DNA of 60,519 bases from Kiritimatiellia bacterium (GCA_027858965.1 JAQIBS010000008.1:1-60519), one strand, 5' to 3'; shown: positions 34,143 to 48,074, counted from the stretch's first letter. The notes: generated by a model not told the origin, from the letters alone. Program-made: numbers and translations.

Positions 34143-36224
34143 TTAGAGCCAACGTATCAACGATACGAGACTACCGCAATCATCAACAGGCAATTTAATA
34201 TCACGTACTTTGTCCCAGTCGATCTCACGCACCTGCGTCCATAAAGGATATCTGTAAGTGAATTTTTTGCGTGTCATAAAAACCCAGACAGATGATGTCG
34301 TTAATGTATTTTCCTTAACACCCACCACTCCGTAGGGAACCAGATTAAGCTCCTGTGCAGCCACCTTACACAAAGGAAGCAGGTCAATATGCCAATTACT
34401 GACATGTACCGCAAGAATGCCATCCGGAGCCAATCGGTTAAGATAGAGTTCAAAAGCCTCCCTGGTTGCCAGATGGCAAGGCACTGCATCACCACTGTAA
34501 GCATCGATCATCAGAACATCGTAGAGCGGATCACCGGCGACCTGTTCAAACTCCAGCATCTGCCGGGCATCGCCTTCGATCAAATCAATCGCAGCTTTAG
34601 AATCCGATAAATAGGTGAAGAGCGAACGATCCTTGGCTACCTCAACAGCCAGAGGATTAATCTCGTAAAATCTATACAGGTCATCAGGACGGCCGTAGCA
34701 AGCCATAGTGCCAACTCCTAAACCGACAATCCCAACAACCATAGGGTTATTGTTTTTAAACTTAGGGTGGGCTGTAACGGCAATTCCTCCGCCTGTATTG
34801 CCATAATAAGAGGTGCCTTTAGTTCTCAGGCTAGAGCCGGTCGCCTGTATTCCATGAGTTGTCTGTCCACACCACAGGTAATTCACATTATGACTACCTT
34901 CTTTGCCGAATGACTCTATGGTTTGAGTAACGCTTATTGTCCCGTAAAAATTACGCTTTTGATAGCGAACACGTGATGCTGAATGTCGTCCTCCCGCTGA
35001 AACAATTATTATGAGAACAGTTGCCCACACTATCACCAGTAACCGAAGCAAAAGTTTTCTGTTTCTGAAAAACGCAATTGAGTCCAATAGCCACCAGCCA
35101 AGAAAGAGAGCGCATACCCATAAGATCAAAGGGTATTCAAAGACAGAGCTGAAAAGCAGCGGAGCGGCAACCGCAGAGAGAATGCCCCCCACCGCGCCAC
35201 CTGCAGCCAGCATCAGATAGTAGCGGGTTAAACGATCATACTCCGGTCTGTTTTCATAAAGAAAGCTATGCATCCATATTCCACAGAATATCAGCATCGC
35301 TGCTGAAGCCGACCCGTTAACTGCAAAACTGCCAACACCCACAACTCCCCTAACCATTACAGCAAAAAACACGGAGACCATAGCGAGAGACCACCACAAC
35401 TTCAAAAGGCTGCTACCGAACCGTGAAAATCCGACCACATAACTCAGCAGAAAACAGGCAACGAACAGCACCCAGATAAGCGGCAGCGGAGTTACATCAA
35501 TAAACATGTGGGCAATCACGGCATTAAGCATAAAAGAAGATATGGCCGGAATAATGAACCAAGTCCACTTTTTCACATCCCGTACCGGTTCGAGAGCACA
35601 ATCACACTCCTCTTTAGGACTGTCATCCAATTTAAAAACAAAGAGTTTCAACATGATGCAATAGAGTAGCATCAAGACACCTAAAGCATACCACTGTAAA
35701 TTAACCGGAACAAAAGGTTCGACAATAAAGGGATAGCAAAGGAGTCCGGTAAACGATCCTATATTGGAGATTGCGTAGAGATGGTAGAGATCACCTTTGG
35801 TGTGACTCCTGGCCATCCATGCCTGAACAAGTGTACTGCCTGAAGCCAGGAGCACGTAGGGCAAAGAGGCAAAGACAAGAATACCCAGCATCACGGAGAT
35901 CAGATTACTCGAGGGCCCCTGAATGAAGCCTTCAACGTCCGTTCTGAAAAAGATTACGGCAAAAACTGAAAGAGCAGCCAGAATAAGCAGAGCAAGATGC
36001 AGGCTCTTGCCTGCACTGCGAGAGTTTCTGAACCAGTGTGCATAAAAATAACCAACCAGCAACAGAGTCTGAAAAGAAGCCAGGCATATCACCCAGACAG
36101 ACGCAGCTCCTCCAAAAGAAGGTAACAAAGTACGCCCCAGGACAGGCTGCATTAAGAAAAGCAGAAAAGAACCGGTAAAGACAGTTACCGCCGCCAAATA
36201 TGACTGCCGCAATCCAGCACCCAT
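34143..36224 (-). CDS. Membrane-anchored spermidine synthase-like fusion protein
   Basis: A 693-residue protein. Roughly the first 420 residues hold many hydrophobic helices (for example AAVTVFTGSFLLFLMQPVLG and LLVGYFYAHWF). The C-terminal ~230 residues are a spermidine synthase-like domain with GIVGLGVGTMACYG (cofactor-binding loop), YRFYEINPLAVEVAKD and VLMIDAYSGDAVPCHL. The fused membrane/spermidine synthase family is common, but its reaction has not been settled. I place the start at 36224: this ATG lies one base after the stop of the upstream oxidoreductase gene, and the protein then begins directly before the first membrane helix; the longer frame at 36284 would overlap that gene. Genes upstream run in the same direction, so it may be the last gene of that operon. 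Confidence 0.82.
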   Translation of the reverse strand: MGAGLRQSYLAAVTVFTGSFLLFLMQPVLGRTLLPSFGGAASVWVICLASFQTLLLVGYFYAHWFRNSRSAGKSLHLALLILAALSVFAVIFFRTDVEGFIQGPSSNLISVMLGILVFASLPYVLLASGSTLVQAWMARSHTKGDLYHLYAISNIGSFTGLLCYPFIVEPFVPVNLQWYALGVLMLLYCIMLKLFVFKLDDSPKEECDCALEPVRDVKKWTWFIIPAISSFMLNAVIAHMFIDVTPLPLIWVLFVACFLLSYVVGFSRFGSSLLKLWWSLAMVSVFFAVMVRGVVGVGSFAVNGSASAAMLIFCGIWMHSFLYENRPEYDRLTRYYLMLAAGGAVGGILSAVAAPLLFSSVFEYPLILWVCALFLGWWLLDSIAFFRNRKLLLRLLVIVWATVLIIIVSAGGRHSASRVRYQKRNFYGTISVTQTIESFGKEGSHNVNYLWCGQTTHGIQATGSSLRTKGTSYYGNTGGGIAVTAHPKFKNNNPMVVGIVGLGVGTMACYGRPDDLYRFYEINPLAVEVAKDRSLFTYLSDSKAAIDLIEGDARQMLEFEQVAGDPLYDVLMIDAYSGDAVPCHLATREAFELYLNRLAPDGILAVHVSNWHIDLLPLCKVAAQELNLVPYGVVGVKENTLTTSSVWVFMTRKKFTYRYPLWTQVREIDWDKVRDIKLPVDDCGSLVSLIRWL

Positions 36225-36225
36225 A

Positions 36226-37722
36226 TCAGCATATTCCTCGTCCCGTGCCATGCGCTGTATCCTCGGATGCAGCAATTTCCGCACTTTCGCATTCTCGCAC
36301 TTCAGAACTTTTCCATTGATCTTTTATCCATGTCTCTGCTTTCACAAAAAGCTTTTTATTTTTTATAGCCAACTCTGGTTTTTTTCTAAAACCGGCATCT
36401 AAAGAGCTCAAAAGACTTTCACGACTTAAATTAGAGACACCGAAGGCAGAAATTGCCGCCAATATAACAGTATTAGCAGATTGTGTGATTCCAAATTCCT
36501 CAGCCAGTTTAAGCGCAGGCACAGATATTAACCTGACTCCCGCCCGAGGCTCCACATTAATCGGAACCGTTAGATCGACAAAAGCAAATCCTCCGGGAAG
36601 GACATCCCCGATAAAACGTTCATACGCCACCTGATTCATTGCAACCAAAAGATCGGGATGATCGGCATCAGGAGAGCCGACCGTACGTCCTGAAACCACA
36701 ACAGCGCAGGAGGCAGCCCCTCCACGCTGTTCCGGGCCGTAGCTGGGGAACCATGTGGTAAAACGTCTATCTATGCGAGCGGCTTCTGCCAACCAGAGTC
36801 CTAAACTCAGGACTCCCTGCCCTCCATAGCCAGAAAACTTCATACGCAGTTCTTTAAAACTCTCATCAGGCACGGCTGTGGATATTCCGAGATCAGTACC
36901 CGAGTTTTCAAAGAAATCCTTAACCGAGACAATTTTCTTCGGAGTTGGAAGCAAGGGCTGATCAGCGCTATTGTCACGCAAACAAACCAGAGGAAACTCA
37001 GCCTCCATCTCCTCCATACAAAAACGGGCGGTTTCCAACGGAGTGGATTTTAATCCGATTGGGCAAGGAGCTATTATTTCAACAAAAGCGTAACCTCTAT
37101 TCTCCTTCTGAATTTTCAGAGCTTTGCGAACCGCCTTCCGGGCCTTCATTATCCGTCGCGTATCGGCAACGGAAACACGCTCGATATACACAGGCGCTTT
37201 AAGCTCATTTATCATCTCGCAAACATGCAGCGGATAGCCATCAGTAAGAGGATCACGGCCAAACGGAGTTGTCCGTGTTTTCATTCCTGCAAGCGTAGTA
37301 GGAGCCATCTGTCCACCGGTCATACCGTAGGTTGCGTTATTGATAAATATCACAGCAATATGTTCGCCCCGGTTTGCGGCCTGCAAAGTGCTGTTGAGGC
37401 CAATCGCTCCTAGGTCGCCATCCCCCTGATAACAGATGATGGTGCGATCTTTGAGGGTTCGGGCAATACCTGTGGCAGCTGAAGGAGAGCGCCCATGAGC
37501 AGCTGAGATATGGCCGGCATCCAAATAATAATAGCCGAAGACAGAGCAGCCGACAGGGTTGAATATAATGGTTTCATCCTGTAACTCAAGATCAAACAGG
37601 GCCTCTGCAATCAGTTTATGAACAATCCCATGGCCACATCCGGCACAGTAATGAGATGTCTTTGTATCACTTCCGCTCCTTGGAAAGGATTTATACATTC
37701 CAGTTGTTTTAATCTGCGCCAT
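36226..37722 (-). CDS. 2-oxoacid:ferredoxin oxidoreductase, fused beta and gamma subunits
   Basis: A 498-residue fusion. The beta part (1-250) binds thiamine diphosphate: C26-A-G-C29-G-H begins it, and GDGDLGAIG at 100-108 with NNATYGMTGGQ is the ThDP/Mg2+ motif. The gamma part (about 292-470) starts FSGYGGQGVLSLGLWLAE and includes SYGPEQRGG. The enzyme oxidatively decarboxylates a 2-oxoacid with CoA and reduces ferredoxin; the set resembles VOR/KOR enzymes, so branched-chain 2-oxoacids or 2-oxoglutarate are likely substrates. The alpha gene ends eight bases upstream. The last ~25 residues (SSEVRECESAEIAASED region) look foreign to the family and are encoded by a copy of the GCACT(T/C)TCGCA intergenic repeat. 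Confidence 0.88.
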   Translation of the reverse strand: MAQIKTTGMYKSFPRSGSDTKTSHYCAGCGHGIVHKLIAEALFDLELQDETIIFNPVGCSVFGYYYLDAGHISAAHGRSPSAATGIARTLKDRTIICYQGDGDLGAIGLNSTLQAANRGEHIAVIFINNATYGMTGGQMAPTTLAGMKTRTTPFGRDPLTDGYPLHVCEMINELKAPVYIERVSVADTRRIMKARKAVRKALKIQKENRGYAFVEIIAPCPIGLKSTPLETARFCMEEMEAEFPLVCLRDNSADQPLLPTPKKIVSVKDFFENSGTDLGISTAVPDESFKELRMKFSGYGGQGVLSLGLWLAEAARIDRRFTTWFPSYGPEQRGGAASCAVVVSGRTVGSPDADHPDLLVAMNQVAYERFIGDVLPGGFAFVDLTVPINVEPRAGVRLISVPALKLAEEFGITQSANTVILAAISAFGVSNLSRESLLSSLDAGFRKKPELAIKNKKLFVKAETWIKDQWKSSEVRECESAEIAASEDTAHGTGRGIC

Positions 37723-37730
37723 AAAAACCT

Positions 37731-38786
37731 CTAGCAGCCAAGCTCGCTTTTGACTTTCTGAATAAGCTCATCCACGGTGATGATAACACCGCCCATATGA
37801 AAAATAATTGATAGCTCCTGATATCTTTTTCCCTCTTTTGAGATATGTATCCGAATATCATCACAAAACTGAGAGTCACTATGTTCAACCACCAGGACTT
37901 TACGGTCGAGGGTCACTTCACACAATTTCTCCACAGGAAAGGGACTTAAGGTAATTGGTCGAAACAAACCGACTTTAATCCCTTCAGCTCTCAGGAGGTC
38001 AACTGCAGAACGAGCAATGCGACTGGAAATACCATAAGCTGCCAGAATAAGATCTGCATCATCGCAACAGTAACATTCACAGAGTGAATCCTTTTTCATG
38101 GTTTTGTATTTGGCTTTAAGCTCAAGATTACGTTTTTCCTGAACCTCGGCATTCATATAAATTGATGTAATCAGATTACCACGCGTCTCAGCGGTTCCCT
38201 GAACCGCCCAATCAGAGGTATCCGGAATAGTGCAGACCTCATCAGGAATCGTTATACTCTCCATCATCTGCCCCAGCAAACCATCAGCCAGAATGATAGC
38301 CGGTGTGCGGTATTTAAATGAAAGTTCAAAGGCCTTAATGGTCAAATCACACATCTCCTGAACACCACCCGGGGCCAGAACCAAACATTTGTAGTTACCG
38401 TGTCCACCACCCTTGACCGCCTGATTATAATCGCTCTGTTCCGGGAAAATGTTACCCAGTCCCGGACCTGAGCGCATAATATTGACAATCACTCCGGGAA
38501 GTTCTGCGGCGGCCATATATGACAGCCCCTCCTGCATCAGACTCATTCCGGGGCCCGATGTTGCGGTTATTGCCGGTTTTCCTGTACAGGCAGCTCCATA
38601 AAGCATGCTGATTGCTGCAGTCTCACACTGAGCCTGCAGAAAGGTTTTTCCCACCTGAGGATACCACTCGGCTGCCGCATGGGCAATTTCACTGGCCGGT
38701 GTGATGGGGTAACCAAAGTAAACATCGCTACCGGCATACAAAGCGCCGAGAACTATTGCGTCGTTACCTTTTAAAAATTTAATCAT
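37731..38786 (-). CDS. 2-oxoacid:ferredoxin oxidoreductase alpha subunit (VorB-like)
   Basis: A 351-residue alpha subunit of a 2-oxoacid:ferredoxin oxidoreductase. It begins FLKGNDAIVLGALYAG, has the pyrimidine-binding stretch YFGYPITPASEIAHA near residue 30, the conserved Glu in QAQCETAAI, ATSGPGMSLMQEG and SGPGLGNIFPEQSDYN, and a C-terminal domain with ILAAYGISSRIARSAVD. The overall pattern is closest to VorB-type subunits annotated as 3-methyl-2-oxobutanoate:ferredoxin oxidoreductase, though KorA is similar. It lies between the delta ferredoxin gene and the fused beta-gamma gene, so all subunits are encoded together. Such enzymes are typical of anaerobes. Confidence 0.9.
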   Translation of the reverse strand: MIKFLKGNDAIVLGALYAGSDVYFGYPITPASEIAHAAAEWYPQVGKTFLQAQCETAAISMLYGAACTGKPAITATSGPGMSLMQEGLSYMAAAELPGVIVNIMRSGPGLGNIFPEQSDYNQAVKGGGHGNYKCLVLAPGGVQEMCDLTIKAFELSFKYRTPAIILADGLLGQMMESITIPDEVCTIPDTSDWAVQGTAETRGNLITSIYMNAEVQEKRNLELKAKYKTMKKDSLCECYCCDDADLILAAYGISSRIARSAVDLLRAEGIKVGLFRPITLSPFPVEKLCEVTLDRKVLVVEHSDSQFCDDIRIHISKEGKRYQELSIIFHMGGVIITVDELIQKVKSELGC

Positions 38787-38856
38787 AAAAACTTATCCTT
38801 CTCGTAGGAAGGCAATATCAAACCTATACAATAAGGCTGATAACTACAATAGACAT

Positions 38857-39099
38857 TCAGGGTTTATCAATCACAATTGCATATGGTTCGGGGCAGTTAT
38901 AAAAGCATATTCCGCATCCGGTACATCCCTTACCAATATATTCAACCGCTTTTACTCCACGACAATTCAATTTATCTGAAATCCGCAGGCACTTCGCAGG
39001 ACATGCCTCCACGCAACGTTCACAGCCCTTACATTCTGCGGCATTAATTAGCGGCATTGGTTGCTTTGGGTTTACGTTGCCACTCTCATTTAAAGGCAT
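38857..39099 (-). CDS. Ferredoxin-type delta subunit (two [4Fe-4S])
   Basis: An 80-residue 2[4Fe-4S] ferredoxin with [15 protein letters not shown] and [16 protein letters not shown]. It is the first gene of the oxidoreductase operon and supplies the internal electron relay (delta subunit) to the alpha/beta-gamma enzyme downstream, about 70 bases further on. The size and the N-terminal leader are typical of VorD/KorD subunits. Confidence 0.9.
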   Translation of the reverse strand: MPLNESGNVNPKQPMPLINAAECKGCERCVEACPAKCLRISDKLNCRGVKAVEYIGKGCTGCGICFYNCPEPYAIVIDKP

Positions 39100-39231
39100 C
39101 CGGCCTCCTTCTGGTCTGTTTCTAACAAATTTCCTACATTATGTCATTTTCAGGTCAAATTAGCAAGCATGGCTATTGGTTTGGATTGATTCTTAAAATG
39201 TGGTAAATTATCAATTTCAAGGAGTTATTTT

Positions 39232-39572
39232 ATGGCTACATTTATTAAAAATATGATGATTGTTTTAATTGCAGCAAACTGCTGCATGTCCTGTACTACT
39301 TCACGCGTCATCGAAAACTCACGCATACCGGAGGTTGAGATAGATACCTTTGGAAAGATATGGATCAATGACAAACCGGTTAAACTGGGAAAAATCGGCC
39401 GAACGCTTCAGCATGCAGGTTTCCGCCGAGAGCAGGAGGTTAACATTCTTGTTGCCGACACCCGTGACAGAAGAACGATGCGGGCGGTAACATCCGATCT
39501 TGTTAAGCGTGGTTTCACCCGATCGGTTTTTATTACCAATAAATCGGCCACATCATCAATTAAAAAGAAAAG

Positions 39573-39576
<4 letters not shown>
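39232..39576 (+). CDS. Putative lipoprotein with an ExbD/TolR-like periplasmic domain
   Basis: A 114-residue exported protein. The signal region (NMMIVLIAANCCMSC) ends in a cysteine cluster that may act as a lipobox. The rest (VEIDTFGKIWINDKPVKLGK, then REQEVNILVADTRDRRTMRA and VKRGFTRSVFIT) follows the strand pattern of the ExbD/TolR periplasmic domain: a 'D-x-x-G-x-I-x-x-N' start, a central ADxx strand-turn and a final beta strand after 'GFTR'. Unlike ExbD it has no true transmembrane anchor with the proton-path Asp. AAGGAG precedes the ATG. It overlaps the patatin gene by four bases. ExbB, TonB and other motor parts are absent, so the role is open. Confidence 0.65.
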
Positions 39577-42904
<3,328 letters not shown>

Positions 42905-42954
42905 AGCTGCGACGCCGCAACCAACATGTCACGTCGGAATCTTGACGAAGGAGG

Positions 42955-43141
42955 AACTTAACCCTTGTGATATGCAAATCTTTTCTCATTCATTTCTTGT
43001 TTTTCATGCACGTTTTTTAAACCACGGAGTCCACGGATTATGTTTGCCGGACCCACGCCGCGTTGCGGCTGAGTTCCGGCACTACTGAATGCCTGTCAGT
43101 ATTGCCTGAACTTAGGGCGGAACGCCCGTAGGTCGGGCAGA
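42955..43141. repeat. Composite repeat: core of repeat B plus the GGGTCCGGCA module
   Basis: 42955-42994 is identical over 40 bases to the core of repeat B (12344-12383). At 43045-43085 and 43108-43139 the CCGGACCCACGCCGC...GAGTTCCGGCACTAC module, also found beside repeat B, appears again. The outer stems of repeats A/B are missing here, so this is a partial copy. Confidence 0.7.
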
Positions 43142-43343
43142 TAAATGCGCTTAAATGAAGGTAAAAAATTGTGGGTAAAAAAATCGGTTGCAGCGTGTTA
43201 GTTTTTTTGGTGGTGAAAAATTTCAGAGGTGAAATATAGGATATTATTTTCTGCACCTACCACGCTACCACCCTTCTTCATGTTAAATTTTTATTGGGTT
43301 GCGACTATTCTGAGCTATAACTCCGTGGTTGAAAAATGTACAC
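43142..43343. other. Intergenic region without a gene
   Basis: Low-complexity and repeat-derived sequence between ligA and the SecDF terminator. It includes ATGCACGTTTTTT-type fragments nearby (43005-43018) that also occur at 46469-46481. No coding frame is credible. Confidence 0.4.
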
Positions 43344-43378
43344 AAAAAAGCACGCATCATTTGATGCGTGCTTTTTTT
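43344..43378 (-). terminator. Rho-independent terminator of the tgt-yajC-secDF operon
   Basis: A 16-bp perfect stem, AAAAAAGCACGCATCA and its complement, around a two-base loop, with T runs on either strand. It lies downstream of the secDF stop. Confidence 0.85.
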
Positions 43379-43383
43379 CTTAA

Positions 43384-43424
43384 CGCGCGGAGCGCGTTTT
43401 CCTAAAAGAGCAAAGCTCTTTTAG
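43384..43424. repeat. Two small perfect hairpins after the secDF stop
   Basis: CTAAAAGAGC/GCTCTTTTAG with a three-base loop (43402-43424) and CGCGC/GCGCG (43384-43396) sit between the secDF stop codon and the main terminator. They may protect the 3' end of the message. Confidence 0.6.
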
Positions 43425-43426
43425 TC

Positions 43427-45973
43427 TTAGTGTTTTTTAGCTAAAGCAAACCCAGGACGACGTCCACGGTACCAGGCCAGCATAACCGGAGTGGCAATAA
43501 AGATCGTTGAGTATGTGCCAGCTGCCACACCAATCAACATTGCCAGGGCAAAGTCATTGATGGCCCCGCCGCCAAAGACGAAGAGTACGCCCACAGCGAT
43601 CATGGTGGTCACAGAGGTCAGCACTGTACGTGCAAGGGTCATATTAATTGCGCGATTACAGAGAGTCTTGAAATCCGTTGTCGGATCTTTACGGAGATCC
43701 TCACGAATACGGTCAAAAACCACAATCGTATCGTTGATCGAATAACCCACAATCGTCAGCACCGCCGCCACAATGGTTAAACTGATTTGTCTTCCCATCA
43801 AACTAAACAGCCCAATCGTGATGAAGGCATCATGCGCCAGTGCAACCACACCACCCAAAGCAAAACCAAACTCAAATCGCAAGGAGACATAAATCAGAAT
43901 GCCGATCAACGAGCAAATCACAGCCCAGCGGGCAGCCTTCTTCAAATCTGCTCCAATTTCAGAACCAACACCGTCTTCGCTAGCCAACTTGAAATTACTT
44001 TCAGCCAGATCTTTAGCAAAAGCTTCGCCAATCAACTTGGATGAGTTAACTCCGTCAACCTGAATAGATCCGGTTTTAACCTGCAAAAGATTTCCACTAC
44101 CGTCCAATGTTGACTGATACTGAATAACCGCATCATCAACAACTCCCTCAACCACCTTACGAACATCGGCAATGTCGGATTTCTGATCGTATGAGAATGC
44201 CATTGAAGAACCACCAGTAAAATCAACCGCCAGAACTGAAGCTGGGGTTTTCAGGGCGCGTCCAAAGAAGATCGCAAGCGTAACAACAATAACTGCAACT
44301 GATATCAAACCCGCCTTTTTACCAACACCAAAGAAGTTAATATTAGTACTCTTTATAATAGAGAGCATCCTATAGGGCTTCATACGATCGACCGGAACAG
44401 TGATATTAAAGATCAGTCGTGTAACAACCAAGGCTGTAAACATACTGATCATGATTCCGGCGGAGAGGGTAATAGCAAAACCACGGATAGGACCAGCACC
44501 AAAGACAAAGAGGATGGCAGCGGTTAGAAGCGTCGTGATATTGGAGTCAAAGATGGCCAGGAATGCGCGGTCGTAACCAGCCGAAATAGCGGCACGCGCT
44601 GATTTCCCCTGAGAAAACTCCTCACGAATACGTTCGAAAATTAGAACATTTGCATCAACCGCCATACCGAGAGTCAGTACAATACCAGCAATACCGGGCA
44701 TTGTCAGAACCGGGAGGTCAATCGATTTTCCCGTTACAGTGGCATCCCTGACAAATACACCCAGAATATTGGAGGCTATAACCAGACCAGCCGGAAGTAG
44801 CAATAGATCGAGAAGCAAAGCCACGTTGGCAATTAAACCGAAATAGGAGTAATAGATCAACATAAACAAAGCAACCAGGATTGTCGCAAAGATCGCGGCC
44901 TTAACTCCACTTCTAACAGCATCAGCACCCAGAGTGGACTCGACCGCACGTTTCTCAAGAATTTTCATCGGAGCCGGCAGAGAGCCGGCATTCAGGATGT
45001 TGCGAAGAACCGCGGCTTCAGACCAAGAGAAAGAGCCTTCGATAATGGCTTTGCCATTAGGAATTTCAGAGTTAATGACTGGTGCTGAGTAAAGTTTGTC
45101 ATCTAAAACAATCGCCAGCTGGCGGCCAACCTCGCTATTCTTATTGCGAGGTCCACGCGGAGCATAGTCCTTGGTCAGCTTAGCAAACTGGGCAGAGCCA
45201 GCGGCTTTGAAATTCAGAGAGATATGCACACGACCTGTCATCGGTTCCATCTCAACCGAGGCACGATCAAGGGCCTCACCTGTCATCTCGGCCTTACGCA
45301 AGACATAAGTCGGCTTGTATACAGTGACACCACTCGGACTGACCTCACCCTGAAGCATGAAGGCATAGCGAGGGTCAGGCACCTCAAAAAGAGAGATACG
45401 CTGAATATAATCGGGATCCTTAACCAGCTCAATATACTCTGCAGTACGCTTGAAAGAGCGTCTATTATCAGAATAGACATATCCCTCGGGCAGGCGACCT
45501 GTAGCAAACATCTTGTCGACCAGATCAGCATTTTTCTTATGAACCAGCTTAAACTCAAGAAAAGCCGCACTCTGGAGGCTCTGTTCTGCGGCATCACGCT
45601 GTTCTGCGTTAATACCGGGAAGCTGCACAGTGATACGATGGTTCTTACCACCCTGAATTACAGGTTCATTGACGCCGAGGCTATCAATTCGATTACGAAT
45701 AACCTCAATAGCGCGGGCATCCGCATCTTTCAAGATTGACTTTACCTGATTCTTGACTTCGCTGTCTTTAAGTTCAGGACTTCCTGCTTTAATATTGCTT
45801 TCCAGCCGGGCTTCATCAATCGCAACGGTAAAACTTGTACCACCGGAAAGATCCAAACCAAGACGCAATTTTTCCTTAGGCGGAAAGATAACGTACACAG
45901 ATAAAACAGCAAGAATGGCGAGTGTTAACCACTTCCAAAGATCATTTCTACTCATAATTTTTTTCAGCTCCAC
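43427..45973 (-). CDS. secDF: Fused protein translocase subunit SecDF
   Basis: An 848-residue fusion of SecD and SecF, the proton-driven membrane complex that assists SecYEG in exporting proteins. SecD half: a first membrane helix near residue 15, LRLGLDLSGGTSF near 38 (the D-LxGG motif), a periplasmic domain with VIRNRIDSLGVNEPVIQ, then six helices with GIAGIVLTLGMAVDANVLIFERIREE (only partly quoted regions: AVDANVLIFERI). SecF half, from about 560: VDFTGGSSMAFSYD, then VGYSINDTIVVFDRIRED. About 12 membrane segments in total. It follows yajC in the same direction, the usual arrangement. Two hairpins and a strong terminator follow the stop. Confidence 0.97.
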   Translation of the reverse strand: MELKKIMSRNDLWKWLTLAILAVLSVYVIFPPKEKLRLGLDLSGGTSFTVAIDEARLESNIKAGSPELKDSEVKNQVKSILKDADARAIEVIRNRIDSLGVNEPVIQGGKNHRITVQLPGINAEQRDAAEQSLQSAAFLEFKLVHKKNADLVDKMFATGRLPEGYVYSDNRRSFKRTAEYIELVKDPDYIQRISLFEVPDPRYAFMLQGEVSPSGVTVYKPTYVLRKAEMTGEALDRASVEMEPMTGRVHISLNFKAAGSAQFAKLTKDYAPRGPRNKNSEVGRQLAIVLDDKLYSAPVINSEIPNGKAIIEGSFSWSEAAVLRNILNAGSLPAPMKILEKRAVESTLGADAVRSGVKAAIFATILVALFMLIYYSYFGLIANVALLLDLLLLPAGLVIASNILGVFVRDATVTGKSIDLPVLTMPGIAGIVLTLGMAVDANVLIFERIREEFSQGKSARAAISAGYDRAFLAIFDSNITTLLTAAILFVFGAGPIRGFAITLSAGIMISMFTALVVTRLIFNITVPVDRMKPYRMLSIIKSTNINFFGVGKKAGLISVAVIVVTLAIFFGRALKTPASVLAVDFTGGSSMAFSYDQKSDIADVRKVVEGVVDDAVIQYQSTLDGSGNLLQVKTGSIQVDGVNSSKLIGEAFAKDLAESNFKLASEDGVGSEIGADLKKAARWAVICSLIGILIYVSLRFEFGFALGGVVALAHDAFITIGLFSLMGRQISLTIVAAVLTIVGYSINDTIVVFDRIREDLRKDPTTDFKTLCNRAINMTLARTVLTSVTTMIAVGVLFVFGGGAINDFALAMLIGVAAGTYSTIFIATPVMLAWYRGRRPGFALAKKH

Positions 45974-46059
45974 ATTTTAGACACTATAAACCGTGCATAA
46001 TAAACACGAATTATAACATAAATCCCAAGGATTTTTCACTATGGAATTTAAAAAATATT

Positions 46060-46395
46060 TTAACGGGATTTTTCCATCTTAATCTCTTCACCATCCGACA
46101 CAACCTGACTGACAGCTCCTCGGGCAACTTCAATGACCACCTTAGGTGCTATCTCGACCATAAATGTTGAATCTTTTGCCTCTGAGATGGTTCCTGTCAG
46201 GCCACCGGCAAAGATAACTTTCTGGCCGGCACGCAACTCGGCAATCATACGCAGGCGCTCTTTTTCTTTACGTTGCTGGGGGCGTATCATCATAAAATAG
46301 AAGATGCCGAAGACCAATACCATTGGAATCAGCATAGTGCCAATACCGCCCTGCTTTCCACCAGCGGCTTGGGCAAATATTATAAGTGTATTCAT
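46060..46395 (-). CDS. yajC: Preprotein translocase accessory subunit YajC
   Basis: A 111-residue YajC. A single membrane helix (TMLIPMVLVFGIFYFMMI) is followed by the family signature RPQQRKEKERLRMIAELRAG and the SH3-like cytoplasmic part (GQKVIFAGGLTGTISEAKD). A good ribosome-binding site (AAGGAAAT) precedes the ATG. It sits between tgt and secDF, as in many bacteria, and associates with SecDF in the inner membrane. Confidence 0.96.
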   Translation of the reverse strand: MNTLIIFAQAAGGKQGGIGTMLIPMVLVFGIFYFMMIRPQQRKEKERLRMIAELRAGQKVIFAGGLTGTISEAKDSTFMVEIAPKVVIEVARGAVSQVVSDGEEIKMEKSR

Positions 46396-46483
46396 ATCAT
46401 TTCCTTTATCTGTTGTTTAATTCATTCAAAATTACTTCGTACTACTATCATTCGCGACTTGTTTTTTATGCACGTTTTTTGTC

Positions 46484-46567
46484 TCTCACAGAGGCACAGA
46501 GTTCACAGAGTTCACAGAGTAATATCTTTAGTGGTTTTCTCTCCGTGTTCTCTGTGACTCTGTGAGA
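46484..46567. repeat. CACAGAG tandem/inverted repeat
   Basis: CACAGAG occurs four times within 46487-46519 and its complement CTCTGTG follows at 46550-46565, so the outer TCTCACAGAG and CTCTGTGAGA can pair. This is a common type of degenerate intergenic repeat. The remaining interval to the tgt stop also holds a CCTGTTAATCCTGTCAG fragment (46591-46607). No gene is present. Confidence 0.65.
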
Positions 46568-46653
46568 AATAATTCTTGGGGCAGTAATATCCTGTTAATC
46601 CTGTCAGAAAATTGGGTTGCGGCTATACTGCGCTATATTCTTAGTGGTTAACT

Positions 46654-47928
<1,275 letters not shown>

Positions 47929-47931
47929 CTA

Positions 47932-47961
47932 TTGACAATACAAGCCCGAGTTTGGTATATT
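47932..47961 (+). promoter_or_regulatory. Strong promoter for the 31-aa gene and tRNA-Cys
   Basis: TTGACA at 47932-47937 and TATATT at 47956-47961, 18 bases apart. The start point would fall near 47968, only about four bases before the ATG at 47972, giving a nearly leaderless message that probably continues through the tRNA-Cys to the terminator at 48193. Confidence 0.75.
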
Positions 47962-47971
47962 TTGAAGCCTT

Positions 47972-48067
47972 ATGGGACAACAATTAAGAAAAATAGTGAA
48001 ACGTAAACGCAGAGATGCACGCAAAAAACGTGTTCAAGAGCGTCTAAGAGCTTCTATAAAGAAGTAA
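47972..48067 (+). CDS. Small highly basic 31-residue protein
   Basis: Thirty-one residues starting MGQQLRKIVKRKRRDARKKR; 14 of them are Lys or Arg. It lies directly behind a near-consensus promoter, starts with ATG and ends with TAA eight bases before the tRNA-Cys. I recall similar 'MGQQLRK'-type peptides as conserved in PVC bacteria; they resemble small basic ribosome-associated peptides such as Thx. Function unknown; an RNA- or ribosome-binding role is inferred from charge and from its place in a tRNA transcript. There is no real Shine-Dalgarno sequence. Confidence 0.65.
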   Translation: MGQQLRKIVKRKRRDARKKRVQERLRASIKK

Positions 48068-48074
48068 TTTAGAA

